Position numbers and translations under genes: made by a program
The notes under the pieces: generated by a model
The model's input: the letters and a program-made list of their open reading frames with translations, nothing else
The model's database searches: none
Told to the model about the DNA's origin: nothing
Assembly (NCBI GenBank): GCA_003604975.1
Contig: QZIR01000074.1
Location: forward strand, 1-64,000
Direction: 5' to 3'
Length of the DNA stretch: 64,000 nt
Origin: Desulforudis sp.
GTDB lineage: Bacteria; Bacillota; Desulfotomaculia; Desulfotomaculales; Desulforudaceae
Shown here: positions 8,230 through 18,268 of the stretch, one piece after another
How the letters are laid out: the number at the start of each line of letters is the position of its first letter
Position numbering within the stretch: the first letter of the stretch is position 1

Positions 8230-10587
8230 TTAAAACTCGACTACCGTTACGCCGATCCCGCCCTCACCGGCCTCCCCCAGGCGAAAATGCTTAACCCGGG
8301 GGTCGCCCCGCAGCTGCTCGGTGACCGCGGCCCGCAGCACCCCGGTCCCCTTGCCGTGGATCAGGTGCACCCGCGGTACACCCGAGAGCACGGCGTCATC
8401 CAGGTATTTGTCCAGTTCGGACAGGGCCTCCTCGGCCCGCATCCCGCGCATGTCCAGTTCTGGCTTGAAGTCCCTGACCTTCTCCATGGCCATCTGCCCG
8501 GTAGTCTCGCGTACCGGCTCGGGGGCGGCCGCCCCGGTGTGCAGGCGCAGTTCCGCAAAGGGCAGGTTCAACCGGATACTCCCCACCTGCACCACGGCCT
8601 CGTCTCCTTTGGTCACGGAAACCACCTGGCCTTCCTGGTTAAAGCGGGGGATGAACACCGTCTCACCCGGTTTCAGCTCACGGGGAGCGGCACCCCCGCC
8701 GACCGGCGCACTGCGTGCCGGGATCTGGCCGGACAAATCGTTGATCCGGTCCCGGGCCTCGTGGATACCCTGCTCGCGCTCGCGGTTCGAATCCTGCTTG
8801 AGCTGCTCGCGCAGCTCGCGAATGATCGCCTCGCCCTCCTGCCTGATCCGGCGCACCTGCTCGTGCGCCTGTTCCGTGGCCTTCTCCCGGATGGCCTGTT
8901 TCTTTTCCAGCAGCCGGGCGAGCTCCGCGTCATACTTGGCCCTCAGTCCCTCGGCCTCGCGGCGCAGTGAACGCGCCGCTTCCCGATCCCCTTCGGCCTG
9001 CTGCTGGGTGAGCTCCAGATTCTTCAGCAGGTCCTCGGCGCGGCGCTGATCCACACTCAGGTACTCCCGCGCCCGCTCCACGATCTCGCCGGGCAGGCCC
9101 AGCCGGGACGCGATCTCGAAGGCGTTGGAACGCCCCGGGCGTCCAATCACGATTTTGTACAGCGGCTCCAGGGTGACGTTATCAAACTCGACACTGCCGT
9201 TTTCCACGCGTTCCCGCGTGGTGGCAAAATGCTTGAGCTCGCTGAAGTGGGTCGTGGCCACCGCCTTGGCCCCCCGGGCCAGCAGCTCCTCCAGAATCGA
9301 CTGCGCCAGGGCCGCCCCCTCCGTAGGGTCCGTGCCCGTGCCGAGTTCGTCGATCAAAATCAGGCTGTCCGGGGTCACGTCCCGCACGATGTTCACGATG
9401 TTGCGCATGTGCGACGAAAAGGTACTCAGCGAGTCCTCGATGCTCTGCTCGTCCCCGATGTCCGCGAACACCCGTGAAAACAAGCCCACGGAGCATTCCT
9501 CCGCCGGCACCTGCAGACCGGCCTGGACCATTAAGACCGTCAGTCCGACCGTCTTCAAGGCCACCGTCTTGCCCCCAGTGTTGGGCCCGGTGAGCACCAG
9601 GATATCGAAGTCCTGGCCCACGCGGCAGCCAATCGGTACCGCATCACCCCGGATCAGGGGGTGCCTGGCCTGGCGAAAGCGCAGATGCACGCCCGGCTCG
9701 AGCGTCGGAGGCACAGCCTTCAGCTGCAGGGTGAAGCGGCCCTTGGCCATCGTAAAGTCGATGTGTGCCAGGATGTCCACCGACCCCAGGGTTTCTAGCG
9801 CTACAGCCCCGGTCAGGGCGGAGAACTCGGCCAGAATCCGGTAAATTTCCTGCTTCTCAGCAGCCTCGAGGCGCCTGATCTCGTTGTTCTTTTCCACGAC
9901 CGCCATCGGCTCCACGAAAAGGGTTGCTCCTGAAGCCGACTGGTCGTGCACCAGCCCAGGGACCTCACCACGGTATTCAATCTTCACCGGCACCACGTAC
10001 CGGCCCTCCCGGATGGTGATGATCTGGTCCTGGAGGTACTTCTGCGTAGAACGGGAGCGCACCATGCCCTCGAGCGTCTCCTTCACCTGTTGACGAGCAC
10101 GCTGTAGGCGCCGCCGAACATCGCCCAGGCGGGCCGAAGCGGTGTCGGCCAGCTCCCCTCCGGGCATCACGGCCTCCAGAATCCGTTTCTCCAGGTCCGG
10201 AGCAGGGCTCATCAGCCAGGCCCGGCCCGCCAGTAACGGGTATTTTTCGGCCCGCCCGGAGAAGAAGTTCCGTATCACGCGGATCGTCCGCAGCGTGCGC
10301 CCGACATCAAAGACGGTCTCCGCCTCCAGCACCAGGCCCCGTTCCGCCCGTCTCAAGGCCTCCCGGATATCCGGCCAGGCGTTGAACTCCGCCCCCGGCT
10401 CCAGGCGCAGGACTCGGGCCGCCTCCTCGGTTTCCGCCTGCAGGCGCTCCACCTCTTGGGCATCGGCCACCGGGACAAGAGCCTCCGCGAGCTCCCGACC
10501 GGGCGGCGACGTGCAGTGCCGGGCCAGACGCTCGGTGATCTTGTCCCATTCCAGGCGCTTGAGGGTCCCCTGATCGGCAATCGTCAA
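8230..10587 (-). CDS. mutS2: MutS2 family ATPase/endonuclease
   Basis: A 785-residue cytoplasmic MutS2. The MutS core ATPase has Walker A GPNTGGKT (about 334-341) and a Walker B ending in IDELGTGTDPTEGAAL. A long charged coiled coil (about 515-620) follows, then a linker, and a C-terminal Smr nuclease domain (from about residue 705: LDMRGMRAEEAL, then HLIHGKGTGVLR). Family members bind branched DNA and act against homologous recombination, and some rescue collided ribosomes; which role applies here is not shown by the sequence. It starts 2 bases after the U32 gene, so the two are almost certainly cotranscribed. Confidence 0.95.
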   Translation of the reverse strand: MTIADQGTLKRLEWDKITERLARHCTSPPGRELAEALVPVADAQEVERLQAETEEAARVLRLEPGAEFNAWPDIREALRRAERGLVLEAETVFDVGRTLRTIRVIRNFFSGRAEKYPLLAGRAWLMSPAPDLEKRILEAVMPGGELADTASARLGDVRRRLQRARQQVKETLEGMVRSRSTQKYLQDQIITIREGRYVVPVKIEYRGEVPGLVHDQSASGATLFVEPMAVVEKNNEIRRLEAAEKQEIYRILAEFSALTGAVALETLGSVDILAHIDFTMAKGRFTLQLKAVPPTLEPGVHLRFRQARHPLIRGDAVPIGCRVGQDFDILVLTGPNTGGKTVALKTVGLTVLMVQAGLQVPAEECSVGLFSRVFADIGDEQSIEDSLSTFSSHMRNIVNIVRDVTPDSLILIDELGTGTDPTEGAALAQSILEELLARGAKAVATTHFSELKHFATTRERVENGSVEFDNVTLEPLYKIVIGRPGRSNAFEIASRLGLPGEIVERAREYLSVDQRRAEDLLKNLELTQQQAEGDREAARSLRREAEGLRAKYDAELARLLEKKQAIREKATEQAHEQVRRIRQEGEAIIRELREQLKQDSNREREQGIHEARDRINDLSGQIPARSAPVGGGAAPRELKPGETVFIPRFNQEGQVVSVTKGDEAVVQVGSIRLNLPFAELRLHTGAAAPEPVRETTGQMAMEKVRDFKPELDMRGMRAEEALSELDKYLDDAVLSGVPRVHLIHGKGTGVLRAAVTEQLRGDPRVKHFRLGEAGEGGIGVTVVEF

Positions 10588-10589
10588 TT

Positions 10590-13118
10590 CTATAGCACCC
10601 CGCGAAAATAATGTCCGGTGGTGATTCCGGCCGGACTCAGCAAGCGCAGCCGCTCCTTAGCATCCGCCGCCGCGACATTGTTAAGCCGCGTGGCCCGGTC
10701 GAGCACCCCGCGGTATATCTTGGTTGCCGTGCGAATATAGGCGGCGTCCTTGATCCGCCCTTCGATGCGTAGGCAGGTGATCCCTGCCTCGAGCAGCGCC
10801 GGCACCTGTTCCACCAGGCAGAGGTCCTTGGGGTTGAAGATGTGCATCCGGCACGACGCATCCGTCCCGACCGGGAACAATTCGTCCTTCCGGTCGCGCA
10901 GGTAAAAGCGACGCCCGGCACGACACGCCCCCTGGCAACGCCCTTCTCCGCCGTCTAACAGGCTGCCAAGCACACAGTGCTCGGTGACCATCATCGGCAC
11001 CGCCCCCTGCATCAGGGTCTCCAGCTCAATGCCACCTTCCGGCGACAGCGCGCGCACCTGGTCGATGGTCATCTCCGGGGACAGGGTCACCCGCTCCACC
11101 CCGGAACGCGCCAGCAGGGTCACGGTTTCACTGTTAAAGATATTCAGCGGGAAATCCGCGACCACCTTCAGGCCGCGCCCGGAAAAGTGCTCCAGCAGTC
11201 CCAGATTGGTGACCATGACCCCGGAGACATCCCCGGAAACCGCGCTGAAAAGGGCCTCCCACTTGGCGAACTCGGGGGCCCGCACGATCCGCGGGAACCA
11301 GAAGTAGAGGGCCGCCCCCCGTTCCCGGCAGAAGGCCGCCGCCTCGAGAATCTCCTCGCGCCTGGGAATCGCCGCCCGGCCCAGGGAGTCCCCCGGGAAA
11401 TAGACGAGGTCCGCGCCACCGTTTACCGCCGCCCTCACTCCGTCCAGGTCGCCGGTCGTGACAACCAGCCGCGGCTTACCGGCTGGGGTCCCGGCCGCAC
11501 GCCGCCGCTTCCGCCGCCCGAGCCACTCTTCGAGTCGTGCATTCGCTTCCCGTACTGCCGCAGCGTCCGGCACCCACTCCCCGACCCGCTGTTCCTCCAA
11601 CCGGGCCAGGGCGTCCCGGCGCACCGTATTCAGCTCGCCCAGCGGCACCATGACCTCGCCCTCGATGTCCGACCGGATCTCGTCCGCCACAAAGGGAGTA
11701 TTCCCCAGGCGTTCCATCTGCCCGGCCACCACTTCCGGCGTAAGCGGCCTCGTGAGCGCTGGCGCCGCCAGCACCGTTCCTTGCACCCGGACGGTCCGAC
11801 CCGCCCGGTCCCTCACTTCCAGCGCCACGGGTTCTCCTTCCCGCACCCGCAGGCTGAACACCAGCGGGATCCGCCGCTGTTCCCGGGTCGAGGAGAAGGT
11901 CTCCCGTGCACGGCGCACCATCTCCGCGTCCAAAACCTTGAAGGCGCGGTCACCCGCCCGGATCCGGCCCTGGGCCGGGAAGCTGGCCACTTGCCCAGCC
12001 TCTCCGGAAGCGGCCTTTTTCCCATTGACCCGCAGGTCACCGACGGTCACGGCGATGCGCCCCCCGACCTTCACCCAGAAATCCACGATGTCTCCCTCGG
12101 CCAAGTATCCGTCCAGGGCGACCTCCACCCTACGTTTCGCCGGCAGGTACTGCTTGACGCGCCCGATCGGAACCCCGCGGTTGTTGGACTGGTTGTAGTT
12201 CATCAGCGCCCGCCCGGCCTGTCCGAACAGGTGTCCGGTGGTAAACCCCCGGTTAAAGGCCTGGGCCAGGGTACGCTGCTCGTCATCCGAAACAAAGTAT
12301 TCACCCGCCAGTGCCCGGTCCAGCAGCTTGCGGTAGACAGAGACCACCACCGCCACGTATTCCGCCCGGCGCAGGCGGCCCTCGATCTTGAAGGCGTCCA
12401 CGCCGGCATTGATCAGGTCCGGCAGGTGCGCGCTCAGGTTCAGGTCGCGGGGGCTCAACAGGTAGGCGCCCGCGACATCAGTCTCTACCGGTTTGCCCCC
12501 TTCTCCCACCAGCGCGTAGGGGAGGCGGCAGGGCTGGGCGCATCGGCCGCGGTTGCCGCTCCGCCCACCGATCAGGCTCGACATCAGGCATTGTCCAGAG
12601 TAACTGAAACAAAGGGCGCCGTGGATGAAAGTCTCCACCTCCAGACCACCTGCGCTCTTCAAAAGGCCGATCTCCTCCAGGGTCAGCTCCCGTGCCGGAA
12701 CGACCCGCTTGAAGCCCAGTTTCTTCAGGTAGGACACACCCTCGACATTGTGGACCGTCATCTGGGTACTGGCGTGCAAGGGCAGGCCGGGCAGCAGTTC
12801 CCGGGCCACCCCGGCCAGACCGAGGTCCTGTACGATGACGCCATCCACGCCCAGGCGGTACAGCAGCTCAAGCAGCCGGACGGCCTCTTCAAACTCCGTG
12901 TCCGCGATCACGACGTTCACCACGACGTACACCCGGACGTCACGGACGTGGGCGTACTCCACGGCACGAGCCAGCCCTCCGGCGTCGAAGTTGTCAGCCG
13001 ACTGCCGGGCGTTGAACGACTGCGCGCCGAGGTAGACGGCATCGGCCCCGTTCTGCACAGCGGCAACCAGGGCGTCCCAGTTTCCGGCCGGCGCCAGGAG
13101 CTTAGGCCTATGTTCCAT
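10590..13118 (-). CDS. U32 peptidase-family protein (RlhA/DUF3656 type)
   Basis: An 842-residue protein with an N-terminal U32 domain (about 1-300) carrying the signature region ETFIHGALCFSYSGQC and a CAQPCR cysteine motif. A middle DUF3656-like domain (about 380-500) follows, then a second U32-like half (about 550-840) with another set of cysteines (EHCVLGSLL, CQGACRAGRR, CRMHIFNPKDLC). Family members such as RlhA and TrhP are now linked to tRNA or rRNA hydroxylation rather than proteolysis, and the conserved cysteines probably hold an Fe-S cluster. The two-half architecture is most like RlhA. It shares a transcript with mutS2. Confidence 0.85.
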   Translation of the reverse strand: MEHRPKLLAPAGNWDALVAAVQNGADAVYLGAQSFNARQSADNFDAGGLARAVEYAHVRDVRVYVVVNVVIADTEFEEAVRLLELLYRLGVDGVIVQDLGLAGVARELLPGLPLHASTQMTVHNVEGVSYLKKLGFKRVVPARELTLEEIGLLKSAGGLEVETFIHGALCFSYSGQCLMSSLIGGRSGNRGRCAQPCRLPYALVGEGGKPVETDVAGAYLLSPRDLNLSAHLPDLINAGVDAFKIEGRLRRAEYVAVVVSVYRKLLDRALAGEYFVSDDEQRTLAQAFNRGFTTGHLFGQAGRALMNYNQSNNRGVPIGRVKQYLPAKRRVEVALDGYLAEGDIVDFWVKVGGRIAVTVGDLRVNGKKAASGEAGQVASFPAQGRIRAGDRAFKVLDAEMVRRARETFSSTREQRRIPLVFSLRVREGEPVALEVRDRAGRTVRVQGTVLAAPALTRPLTPEVVAGQMERLGNTPFVADEIRSDIEGEVMVPLGELNTVRRDALARLEEQRVGEWVPDAAAVREANARLEEWLGRRKRRRAAGTPAGKPRLVVTTGDLDGVRAAVNGGADLVYFPGDSLGRAAIPRREEILEAAAFCRERGAALYFWFPRIVRAPEFAKWEALFSAVSGDVSGVMVTNLGLLEHFSGRGLKVVADFPLNIFNSETVTLLARSGVERVTLSPEMTIDQVRALSPEGGIELETLMQGAVPMMVTEHCVLGSLLDGGEGRCQGACRAGRRFYLRDRKDELFPVGTDASCRMHIFNPKDLCLVEQVPALLEAGITCLRIEGRIKDAAYIRTATKIYRGVLDRATRLNNVAAADAKERLRLLSPAGITTGHYFRGVL

Positions 13119-13138
13119 TAAACGATAACCTCCAAAAC

Positions 13139-14104
13139 CTATCCGGCCTGATTGCGGCGATCCACACGCAACAGCCCGGCACAGGCCACAATCTCCACGC
13201 CCCGCTCGGCCAGTTGGTCGAGGAGCAGGTTCATGCCCAGCGAATCACTGGCCATGTGCCCGGCGATAATCACGTTGATGTGGTTCTTCTCGGCCTCCTT
13301 GCGGTGTTTCTCACCGATATGCATTACCACGATTGTGCCAACGCCCGCGGTCGCCAGCTTGCTGTAGGCGTCTTCCGAGCCGCCGGTACCGCCCGTCATA
13401 TCCACCCAGACCTTGCCCGCCTTGCGCTCGGGGCTGCCGATAACGATGAAGGGGCCGGCGTTCAGCTGAACCGCCTGGGCGTACTCAGGCTGCTCCTTCA
13501 GGATCTTTACGATGTCCTTCAGCGTTTCCGGCCGGCGCTCGTCCATGGTCTTCTGCAGGAAACTGACCACCTGGTTGTCGGCCGGCGTGTGCATGCACAT
13601 CATCGGGATGTCCAATACCCGCGCGGCATCTACCGCCCGGTTGTGGTTGAGCGGCATCAAGCCTCTGCGGACCTCGCTGATCCGCGAAGACATGATCCCT
13701 TGGGCCACGTTGATCGGCACCCCGTAACGCGCCAGGACGTCTTCCTGCAGGTGCATCACGTCGTGCAACGCCGCCAGGGCCTTGCCCTCCGGGTGGTGCG
13801 AGACGATCAAGTCGATCTGTTGGCCCCGTTCACCCAGGCGGTCGGCCAGGATGACCTCGCCGACTTCCATGTCCACCCCGACCAGGATGGACGTAACCTC
13901 GTGTCCGGGATCGCCGTAGAGAATGCGCGTGTCGCTGTAGGGGTTGGACAGTATGTCGGTATCAAACTCCTGCTTCTCGTCCTCCTTCAGCTCCTCGTAC
14001 TTCTCACGTGCCTTCTGCAGCTCTTTCTCCACGGTTTCCCGCCCGCGCGGGTCCGCATCAATCCCCCTCTGCACAACCAGCTCGTATATTTCCTGTAGCT
14101 TCAT
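13139..14104 (-). CDS. NIF3-like / NGG1p-interacting-factor family protein
   Basis: A 321-residue cytoplasmic protein of the NIF3 (DUF34) superfamily. The metal-binding motifs LIVSHHPEG and AGHMASDSLGMN are present, and an N-terminal helical extension of about 60 charged residues precedes the core. The family binds a dinuclear metal centre and its biochemical role is still unclear, so I assign no reaction. AAGGAG precedes the ATG. The gene is separated from zapA by a terminator and lies 20 bases upstream of the U32 gene, so it may begin that operon. Confidence 0.75.
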   Translation of the reverse strand: MKLQEIYELVVQRGIDADPRGRETVEKELQKAREKYEELKEDEKQEFDTDILSNPYSDTRILYGDPGHEVTSILVGVDMEVGEVILADRLGERGQQIDLIVSHHPEGKALAALHDVMHLQEDVLARYGVPINVAQGIMSSRISEVRRGLMPLNHNRAVDAARVLDIPMMCMHTPADNQVVSFLQKTMDERRPETLKDIVKILKEQPEYAQAVQLNAGPFIVIGSPERKAGKVWVDMTGGTGGSEDAYSKLATAGVGTIVVMHIGEKHRKEAEKNHINVIIAGHMASDSLGMNLLLDQLAERGVEIVACAGLLRVDRRNQAG

Positions 14105-14195
14105 TCACCCATCTCCTTCCGTAATCAGCCCTTGGGCTATACTTAGTATGCCTAATCCACCCAGTTTTTTCACATCCGGTGTACGGGCTCTAAAC

Positions 14196-14234
14196 AAGAA
14201 AAAGGCCGTTTCGGGTCGCAAAACCCGCTCCGGC
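14196..14234 (-). terminator. Terminator after zapA (end of the pheS-pheT-zapA run)
   Basis: The minus strand reads GGCCG...GGGT, a loop, then ACCC...CGGCC (14203-14234, with an internal mismatched stretch), followed by TTTTTCTTG. It lies just after the zapA stop. The remaining bases to 14105 contain the NIF3-like gene's ribosome-binding site and no clear promoter. Confidence 0.75.
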
Positions 14235-14250
14235 CCTGCTCTCGAAACAA

Positions 14251-14517
14251 TCAGGCAGTTTCGTCCCTTTCGATCAGCTGTACCAGACTGTCGTAACTCT
14301 CCTGCAGTTTGGCCAGTTCATCCGCCAGGTTGATGGCGGTCAGGACCGCCGCCTTGTGCAGCGGCAGCCGGGGGTTGCGGGTGATGAGCTCATCGATGCG
14401 GTCGTCCACCTCTTTGGCAAGGCTCTTGATATACTCGGCAGGCAGGTCCGCCTTGAGTACATATTTGTCATCGGCGATATGGACCTCCACCCGGGTCGCG
14501 TTCACGGATTTGGCCAA
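14251..14517 (-). CDS. zapA: Cell division protein ZapA
   Basis: An 88-residue ZapA-type protein. These are cytoplasmic coiled-coil dimers or tetramers that cross-link FtsZ filaments at the division ring. The N-terminal beta region (VEVHIADDKYVLKADLP) and the AKEVDDRIDELITRNPRLPLHKAAVLTAINLADEL region (longer than quoted motifs usually are) match the family. It lies 25 bases downstream of pheT; a pheST-zapA order is common in Firmicutes. A terminator follows immediately. Confidence 0.9.
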   Translation of the reverse strand: MAKSVNATRVEVHIADDKYVLKADLPAEYIKSLAKEVDDRIDELITRNPRLPLHKAAVLTAINLADELAKLQESYDSLVQLIERDETA

Positions 14518-14542
14518 AGCCTTTCCCCCTTCCGGAAACTCT

Positions 14543-16945
14543 CTACTTCCTGAGTCTGGCGCCGGTATGCTCGGTCAACAGCCGGACGATCTCGTCAAGG
14601 TTGCCGTTTACCTCTTCGTCCGTCAAGGTGCGGTCGGGAGCCTGGAAGCGCAACGCGAAGGCCAGGCTGCGGTAGCCCTCTTCGACCTGTTTGCCCTGAT
14701 AGACGTCAAACAGGGTGATCTCCTGGAGCAGCGGCCCCCCGCCTTTCCGGATCAGGGCGACTACCTCGAGCGCCGGCACGGCGGTCTCGATAACGAAAGC
14801 CAGGTCCCGCTCCACACTCGGGTAGCGCGGTAACCCCTCGTAACGCTTGACGGTCTCCCGGTCGAGCCTGATGATCTGGTCAAAGTCCAGCTCGCAGGCC
14901 ACGGATCCCGGGGGCAATTCGTAAGCCTCCAATACGTCAGGATGCAGCTCGCCCATCACTCCGAGAACCGTGTCGCCCAGCCTTACCCAGGCCGAGCGTC
15001 CGGGGTGGAACGAGGGATGCTCGCCCCCCGGCACAAACTCAAACGGGGGCAAACCAATCTTCTGCGCCACCGTCTCCAGCACGCCCTTCAGCTGGAAGAA
15101 ATCCAGCGGCCTCTTTGCGAGGTTCCAGCCCCCCGGTGTACCACCCATCATGGCGATCGCCAGCACCATACGCTCCTCGGGGAGCGGGTCGTCCGCGCAA
15201 CGCCAAAAGACCGTAGCCACCTCAAACAGCGCGGTGTCCACATTCCGCCGGTGGTAGTTCCGCGCGAAGGTCTCCAAAAGACCCGGGAACAAGAGCGTGC
15301 GCATCACCGACTGGTCCTCGCTGAGCGGATTCTGCAGGGCCAGCGTGTCACGCAGCGCGTGGTCCGCCGGGATACCCAGGCGGTCAAACACCCCCGGGCT
15401 GACAAAGCTATAGGTAACCACCTCGGTCAGGCCGCAGGCGGCCAATAGTTCCCGGACCTGGTTTAACAGCAACTGCTCCGGCGTCCGGATCCCGGGTGTA
15501 GTCGCCCCAAAGGGCAGCGTGTCCTCGATCCGGTCGTAGCCGTAAATCCGGGCCACCTCTTCCACCAGGTCGATCTCCCGCTGCACGTCCGGCCGGTGGC
15601 TGGGGACGGAAATCAGGAGCCCGTCATCGGCCTCCCGCGGGGCGAATTCCAGCTTCTCCAGAATCCGAACCACTTCCTCCCGCGGCACCGAAACCCCGAG
15701 GATCTGGTTCACCCGTTCGGGACGCACCAGGATCGTGCGCGGCACATAGGGCGCCGGGTAGTTGTCCACCGCGCCCGAAACGGCTTTTCCGGCTCCCATC
15801 TGTTCTAAGAGCTCCACCGCGCGGTTGGCCGCCCACAGGCAGCCCTCGAGGTCGACCCCCTTCTCAAAGCGGAGCGAGGCCTCGGATCTGAGGCCCAGGT
15901 CCCGCACCGTACGCCGGATGCTAATCGGGTTGAAACAGGCCGATTCCAACAGCACCGTCCGGGTCTCGGCCGTAACCTCGGAGTCCAGTCCGCCCATCAC
16001 CCCGGCGATGCCGATTGCCACTGCCGGGTCCGCGATCAGCAGCATCTCGGGCGTCAGGCGGCGCTCGGCCCCGTCCAGGGTCACCATCCGCTCGCCGGGC
16101 CGGGCCCGCCGCACAACCACGTGACCACCCGTCACGCGGTCAAAATCAAAGGCGTGCATGGGCTGGCCTAGTTCCAGCATCACGTAGTTGGTTACATCCA
16201 CAATATTGCTGATCGGCCGTACCCCCAGCGTGGTCAGCCGCTGCTGCATCCACGCCGGTGACGGTTCGATCTTCACATCTTTAAGCATCCGGGCCACATA
16301 GCGGCGGCAGAGCTCCTCGTCCTCGATGTCGATCCGTACGCCCTCGATCATACTTTCGGCGGGCTCGACACCGGACACAGGCTTCAGTTCAGTGTTAAAG
16401 ATCACCGCCACTTCTCTGGCCACCCCCAGGATCGACAGGCAGTCGCCGCGGTTAGGGGTCAAGTTCAGTTCCAGGATACTGTCGTCCAGCCCGAGGAGCG
16501 GTTTCACGTCCACTCCCACCGGCAGGTCGGGCGGGAGGATCAGAATCCCCTCGTGGTCCTCTCCGATTCCGAGCTCATCGGCGGCACAGAGCATCCCGCT
16601 CGAGCTCACGCCCCGGAACTTGGCCCGCTTGATCACCAGGCCGCCGGTCAGCTTAGACCCTTCCAGGGCCACCGGCACGATATCATTAACCTGCATGTTG
16701 TGCGCACCGGTCACGATCGTCACCGGCTCACCCCGACCGACATCCACCTGGCAGATCACCAGGCGGTCGGCGTTTGGATGCCGCTCAATCTCCAATACCC
16801 GGCCGGTCGTAACCCCCTCGATCTCCCGACCAGGTTCCTCTACCGCCTCCACAGCCACACCGACCAGCGTCAGCCTATCCGCCAGTTCGCCGGCCGATAC
16901 CGGCACATCCACGAATTCTTTAAGCCAATTTAATGAAACCCGCAC
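14543..16945 (-). CDS. pheT: Phenylalanine--tRNA ligase beta subunit
   Basis: An 800-residue beta subunit of the cytoplasmic alpha2-beta2 PheRS. In order: the EMAP-type tRNA-binding domain (about 39-150; ITVVTGAHNMQVND region), the B3/B4 editing domain, the B5 domain (about 400-475), the catalytic-like core and the C-terminal anticodon-binding FDX-ACB domain ending in LTEHTGARLRK. Full length, with no sign of damage. It begins 25 bases after pheS on the same transcript. Confidence 0.97.
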   Translation of the reverse strand: MRVSLNWLKEFVDVPVSAGELADRLTLVGVAVEAVEEPGREIEGVTTGRVLEIERHPNADRLVICQVDVGRGEPVTIVTGAHNMQVNDIVPVALEGSKLTGGLVIKRAKFRGVSSSGMLCAADELGIGEDHEGILILPPDLPVGVDVKPLLGLDDSILELNLTPNRGDCLSILGVAREVAVIFNTELKPVSGVEPAESMIEGVRIDIEDEELCRRYVARMLKDVKIEPSPAWMQQRLTTLGVRPISNIVDVTNYVMLELGQPMHAFDFDRVTGGHVVVRRARPGERMVTLDGAERRLTPEMLLIADPAVAIGIAGVMGGLDSEVTAETRTVLLESACFNPISIRRTVRDLGLRSEASLRFEKGVDLEGCLWAANRAVELLEQMGAGKAVSGAVDNYPAPYVPRTILVRPERVNQILGVSVPREEVVRILEKLEFAPREADDGLLISVPSHRPDVQREIDLVEEVARIYGYDRIEDTLPFGATTPGIRTPEQLLLNQVRELLAACGLTEVVTYSFVSPGVFDRLGIPADHALRDTLALQNPLSEDQSVMRTLLFPGLLETFARNYHRRNVDTALFEVATVFWRCADDPLPEERMVLAIAMMGGTPGGWNLAKRPLDFFQLKGVLETVAQKIGLPPFEFVPGGEHPSFHPGRSAWVRLGDTVLGVMGELHPDVLEAYELPPGSVACELDFDQIIRLDRETVKRYEGLPRYPSVERDLAFVIETAVPALEVVALIRKGGGPLLQEITLFDVYQGKQVEEGYRSLAFALRFQAPDRTLTDEEVNGNLDEIVRLLTEHTGARLRK

Positions 16946-16969
16946 GCAGGGGGCGCCTCCTTTATCGCA

Positions 16970-17992
16970 TTAAAACTGAGCCAAAAACCGCATATCGTTA
17001 TCGAAGAAGAGCCGCATATCGTCAATGCCGTACTTCAGCATGGCAATCCGCTCAATGCCCATCCCAAAGGCAAACCCGGTCACCTTTTCGGAATCGTACC
17101 CGGAGATCTCCAGCACCCGGGGGTGGATCATGCCCGACCCCAGGATCTCCAGCCAACCGGTGTGCGAGCAGACGCGACAGCCGCCGCCCCCGCAGATCAC
17201 GCAGGAGATGTCCACCTCCGCCGACGGTTCCGTGAACGGGAAGTAGCTCGGCCGAAACCGCATCTTCGTCTGCGGGCTGAACATCTGCCGGGCAAAAGTC
17301 GTCAGAGTTCCCTTCAGATCACCGAAGGTGATCCGCTCATCCACCGCAAAACCCTCGACCTGGTGGAACATCGGGGAGTGTGTGGCATCGTCGTCCCGCC
17401 GGTACACGCGGCCCGGCGCGATAATCTTCAGGGGAACGCGGGGCGCCGTCTTCTCAAAGGTGCGTACCTGGACCGGGGAAGTGTGGGTCCGTAAGAGAAC
17501 CTCCGGCCCGAAGAAGAAGGTGTCCTGCATGTCCCGGGCCGGGTGGTCCTTCGGCAAGTTCAGCGCCTCAAAGTTGTAGTAGTCGGTTTCCACCTCGGGC
17601 CCCTCCACGATCATAAAGCCGAGGCCCAGGAAGATGTCCTCAATCTCCTCACGGACGATGGTCAGGGGATGCTTAGTGCCCAGGAACTGCCTGGTGCCGG
17701 GCAGGGTCACATCGATCCTCTCGGTCTGCAGGCGCCTGGCCTTCTCCAGTTCTTTGAGGGTGCTGGCCCGGGCGGTCAGCGCGCCCTCGATCCGGGCCTT
17801 GACCTCGTTCGCCGCCTTCCCAACCAGGGGGCGCTCCTGCGGCGAAAGGCCGCCCATCCCTCTCAGCACCTGGGTTAAGACTCCCTTTTTGCCCAGATAC
17901 CTGATGCGCAGCTCTTCCAGTTGCTCTAAGCTATCTATCTGGGCCAGAGAGGATTCGACTTCTTGTGCGATTTCTTCTAATCTCTCTAGCAT
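16970..17992 (-). CDS. pheS: Phenylalanine--tRNA ligase alpha subunit
   Basis: A 340-residue catalytic subunit of PheRS, class II. It has an N-terminal coiled coil for tRNA contact (about 1-85), motif 2 ([13 protein letters not shown] and [18 protein letters not shown]) and motif 3 near the C-terminus ([16 protein letters not shown]). [13 protein letters not shown] cysteine cluster near residue 270 is an ornament of many Firmicute and clostridial enzymes. No T-box is found upstream, although thrS in this window has one; the upstream 430 bases instead hold a small gene and hairpins. Confidence 0.97.
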   Translation of the reverse strand: MLERLEEIAQEVESSLAQIDSLEQLEELRIRYLGKKGVLTQVLRGMGGLSPQERPLVGKAANEVKARIEGALTARASTLKELEKARRLQTERIDVTLPGTRQFLGTKHPLTIVREEIEDIFLGLGFMIVEGPEVETDYYNFEALNLPKDHPARDMQDTFFFGPEVLLRTHTSPVQVRTFEKTAPRVPLKIIAPGRVYRRDDDATHSPMFHQVEGFAVDERITFGDLKGTLTTFARQMFSPQTKMRFRPSYFPFTEPSAEVDISCVICGGGGCRVCSHTGWLEILGSGMIHPRVLEISGYDSEKVTGFAFGMGIERIAMLKYGIDDMRLFFDNDMRFLAQF

Positions 17993-18092
17993 CGATTTAC
18001 CATATCCCCCTTTTTCTTCTCTGTTTCTAGTCTAACCCCCCGAATTCCTTTCAATATGATATTCGTCGTCAAAAAATTGGCCCCAAAAGGAA

Positions 18093-18113
18093 GAACGCCC
18101 GCTTAAGGCGCTC
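18093..18113 (-). promoter_or_regulatory. Hairpin in the pheS leader, possible attenuator or weak terminator
   Basis: On the minus strand GAGCGCC pairs with GGCGTTC across a short loop, and TTCCTTTT follows. It lies about 100 bases before the pheS start. A second inverted repeat (GGAGAAT at 18185-18191, ATTCTCC at 18207-18213) lies further upstream. No leader-regulator motif that I know was recognised. The stretch 17993-18092 holds only the pheS ribosome-binding site (AAAGGGGG). Confidence 0.35.
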
Positions 18114-18212
18114 ATGCAAAACCTGGTGGGCATCGTGGTGCACTATCAGGTAGGGTATCTAGAATATACCAGAAGTACCAACCCGGAGAATGTCGCCTAT
18201 CCGGCTATTCTC

Positions 18213-18243
18213 CAAAAAACAAAATCGCCCCAAAGGACGATTT
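18213..18243 (-). terminator. Terminator after the YqzL-like small gene
   Basis: On the minus strand AAATCGTCC pairs with GGCGATTT around a short loop, followed by a TGTTTTTT run. It lies 26 bases after the small ORF's stop and closes a short transcription unit that starts at the 18401-18429 promoter. Partial read-through would supply pheST. Confidence 0.75.
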
Positions 18244-18268
18244 GAAACAGCTGACCTAGAGGAGGAGC

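Noticed and set aside
10977-13121. A 714-codon open frame on the plus strand
   Set aside because: It is the antisense of the U32 peptidase-family gene; its composition is His/Gln/Arg/Pro-rich and no domain is visible. A GC-rich third position on the true strand explains the opening.
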